A DNA stretch of 6,568 nt from Bacteroidales bacterium GP1. Its GTDB lineage: Bacteria; Bacteroidota; Bacteroidia; Bacteroidales; Muribaculaceae. Shown one piece after another: positions 4,916-6,568 of the stretch. Below the pieces are notes generated by a model. It saw nothing but the letters and a program-made list of their open reading frames with translations, did no database searches and was not told the DNA's origin. The position numbers and the translations under genes are program-made. Numbering within the stretch: position 1 is the first letter of the stretch; each line of letters starts with the position of its first letter. Where the stretch lies: the NCBI GenBank assembly GCA_001701105.1, contig DAAI01000013.1, positions 25,635 through 32,202 of the forward strand. Reading direction: 5' to 3'.

Positions 4916-6568
4916 ATGGGGAAGATTGTGGAGACTCCGCTGATGAAGCAATATTTCGAGATGAAGAAAAAGCATCCCGATGCGATATTGCTGTTCCGGG
5001 TGGGCGATTTTTATGAGACCTTCTCCGAGGATGCGATCACAGCGAGCGAGATATTAGGCATCACTCTCACGCGGCGTGCCAATGGCTCGGCAAAATTTGT
5101 CGAGCTTGCAGGGTTTCCGCATCATGCACTCGATACGTATCTCCCAAAACTCGTAAGAGCCGGTAAACGTGTGGCCATCTGCGAGCAGCTCGAAGACCCG
5201 AAGCTGACTAAAAAACTCGTAAAGCGAGGAATAACGGAACTCGTGACTCCCGGCGTTAATCTCTCGGAAAGCTCAATGACGCGCCGGGAGAATAATTTCC
5301 TCGGCGCAATCCATATGGGGCGGCAGTCCGTGGGAGTGGCGTTTATGGATGTCTCCACAGGCGAATTTGTCTGCGAGGAGGGGGAGCCGGAGCAGATCGA
5401 CAAATTGTTGTCGGCCCTGGCTCCGCGGGAGTTGCTGCGCATGCGGGGCACAAAAAGCGAATACGAGCAGAATTTTACCTACCGTACGAGCACTTTTGAA
5501 CTTGATGACTGGGTTTACACCCCCGACTCTGCCACAGAACGGCTACAGCGGCATTTTGGCACAACGTCACTTAAAGGTTTCGGCATCGATAGGCTGCCGG
5601 CGGCGATAATCGCGGCAGGAAGTATACTGCATTATCTCGACATTACCGGCCATTCACAGATGGGGCATATCACATCGCTCCGCAGAATCGGCAATGAGAA
5701 GTTCGTGATGCTCGATAGATTTACGATAAGGAATCTTGAATTAGTCGAGCCATTGAGTCCCGACGGGATGTCGCTTAGTCAGGTTCTTGATCATACGCTG
5801 ACTCCTATGGGCACCCGGCGGCTGCGCCAATGGATCCTGTTTCCGCTCACGGACCTAAAAGAGATAACTCGCCGTCAGGATTGCGTGGAATATTTCTTCC
5901 GGGATCCGGCGCTGCGCGAGGACGCCGCCGGGCTATTGAAACGCATTGGCGACCTCGACCGGCTTGTGACTCGTGTCGGTTCCCGGCGGATAGGACCAAG
6001 AGAAGCCGTGCAGCTGCGATACTCTCTTGAAGCCGCCACCTTGTTGCGTCGTCGTCTGGCCGAAGCCGGCTCGGAAGTGCTTAAGGAAGTGGCCGAAAGA
6101 ATGAAGGAAGTTGGCGACGCCATAGATGCAATAGCAAGGACCCTTAATCCGGAATCGCCTGCAAAAGTGGGTAACGGAACCTCGGTGCGACCCGGTGTGA
6201 ATGCCGGCCTTGACGAATACAGGCATCTGCGCGATCATGCAAGTCAGGCCATTGCCGACATACAGGCTCGTGAAAGCGCTGCCACAGGAATACCCTCGCT
6301 GAAAATAGGCTTTAACAACGTATTTGGATATTATATTGAGGTGCGCAACACACATCGCGACAAAGTACCCTCCGATTGGATCCGGAAGCAGACGCTTACG
6401 GCCGCCGAGCGATATGTGACTCCCGAACTAAAGGAACTGGAAGAAAAAATCATGAAAGCCGGGGAGGAGATTCAGCGTCTCGAGTCGGAAATATTCAATA
6501 TGCTGGTAGAGGGGCTCGCACGGTTCATCCCGGAGATGCAGACATTATCGCGTGGAGCCGAGGGTGTG
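4916..6568 (+). CDS. mutS: MutS, DNA mismatch recognition protein (C-terminal part beyond window)
   Basis: I translated 551 codons with no frameshift or stop from the ATG at 4916 to the last base; the usual length is about 870, so roughly a third is missing. MutS dimers bind mismatches and small loops and recruit MutL for repair. Domain I has ETPLMKQYF (6-14), GDFYE (30-34) with the mismatch-stacking Phe32 and Glu34 (Phe-X-Glu motif), VELAGFPHHALDTYL (62-76), AICEQLEDP (87-95) and VTPGV (110-114). The connector domain follows, with MDVSTGEF (144-151). The core/lever region has LDRFTIRNLEL (266-276) and TPMGTRRLRQWILFPL (296-311). The clamp region has RPGVNAGLDEYR (425-436), FNNVFGYYIEV (466-476) and KQTLTAAERYVTPEL (491-505). 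The Walker A/B ATPase domain lies beyond the window. The motifs identify the MutS1 repair type, not MutS2. The start is 5 bp after the mgtE stop, with no separate promoter or Shine-Dalgarno, which suggests co-transcription and coupled translation. Confidence 0.97.
   Translation, partial: MGKIVETPLMKQYFEMKKKHPDAILLFRVGDFYETFSEDAITASEILGITLTRRANGSAKFVELAGFPHHALDTYLPKLVRAGKRVAICEQLEDPKLTKKLVKRGITELVTPGVNLSESSMTRRENNFLGAIHMGRQSVGVAFMDVSTGEFVCEEGEPEQIDKLLSALAPRELLRMRGTKSEYEQNFTYRTSTFELDDWVYTPDSATERLQRHFGTTSLKGFGIDRLPAAIIAAGSILHYLDITGHSQMGHITSLRRIGNEKFVMLDRFTIRNLELVEPLSPDGMSLSQVLDHTLTPMGTRRLRQWILFPLTDLKEITRRQDCVEYFFRDPALREDAAGLLKRIGDLDRLVTRVGSRRIGPREAVQLRYSLEAATLLRRRLAEAGSEVLKEVAERMKEVGDAIDAIARTLNPESPAKVGNGTSVRPGVNAGLDEYRHLRDHASQAIADIQARESAATGIPSLKIGFNNVFGYYIEVRNTHRDKVPSDWIRKQTLTAAERYVTPELKELEEKIMKAGEEIQRLESEIFNMLVEGLARFIPEMQTLSRGAEGV

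Noticed and set aside
1..6568. Search for a novel defence system, mobile element, CRISPR array or RNA gene
   Set aside because: Almost all of the window is taken by five well-supported genes. No direct-repeat array, transposase, integrase, toxin-antitoxin pair, tRNA or rRNA pattern was seen.

Overview
The window looks like an ordinary chromosomal housekeeping stretch from a member of the Bacteroidota, most likely order Bacteroidales. Three things point there: the RuvB and MutS proteins have wording typical of Bacteroidales orthologues (for example MEEDF at the RuvB start, and VELAGFPHHALDTYL in MutS); the 5' end of a probable GH97 glycoside hydrolase is present, a family concentrated in Bacteroidota; and the only intergenic region holds two promoters of the Bacteroidota type (TAnnTTTG -7 box), with no good Shine-Dalgarno sequences before the genes. 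The balanced to slightly GC-rich composition would suit a gut Muribaculaceae-like organism better than a low-GC Bacteroides, but this is only an impression.

Layout: two gene clusters diverge from one control region at about 3338-3545. Leftward (minus strand) run ruvB (Holliday-junction branch-migration motor), a 14-helix polysaccharide flippase of the Wzx/MATE-like superfamily, and the N-terminal third or so of a secreted GH97-type glycosidase that leaves the window at base 1. Gaps in this cluster are 49 and 32 bp, with no visible terminator and no recognisable Bacteroidota promoter in either gap, so a single transcript from the ruvB promoter is plausible. Rightward (plus strand) run mgtE (magnesium channel/transporter) and, 5 bp after its stop codon, mutS (mismatch recognition ATPase), which is cut by the window end after 551 codons, before its ATPase domain.

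The control region is the most informative non-coding part. Both promoters show the same arrangement, TTGG - 19 bp - TAnnTTTG. The ruvB -7 box lies only 4 bp from the ruvB start codon and contains an in-frame stop, which predicts a leaderless or nearly leaderless mRNA. The mgtE promoter instead predicts a leader of about 109 nt that can be drawn as nested helices, one of which pairs with the bases just before the mgtE start codon. An irregular AATTCC repeat sits across the ruvB promoter.

The two DNA-maintenance genes (ruvB, mutS) share a control region but are in different transcripts. The envelope/transport genes (flippase, mgtE) and the glycosidase have no obvious functional link to them. 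I found no RNA gene, CRISPR array, insertion sequence, phage gene or pseudogene, and no evidence for a previously undescribed system; the observations worth checking are all about gene expression.
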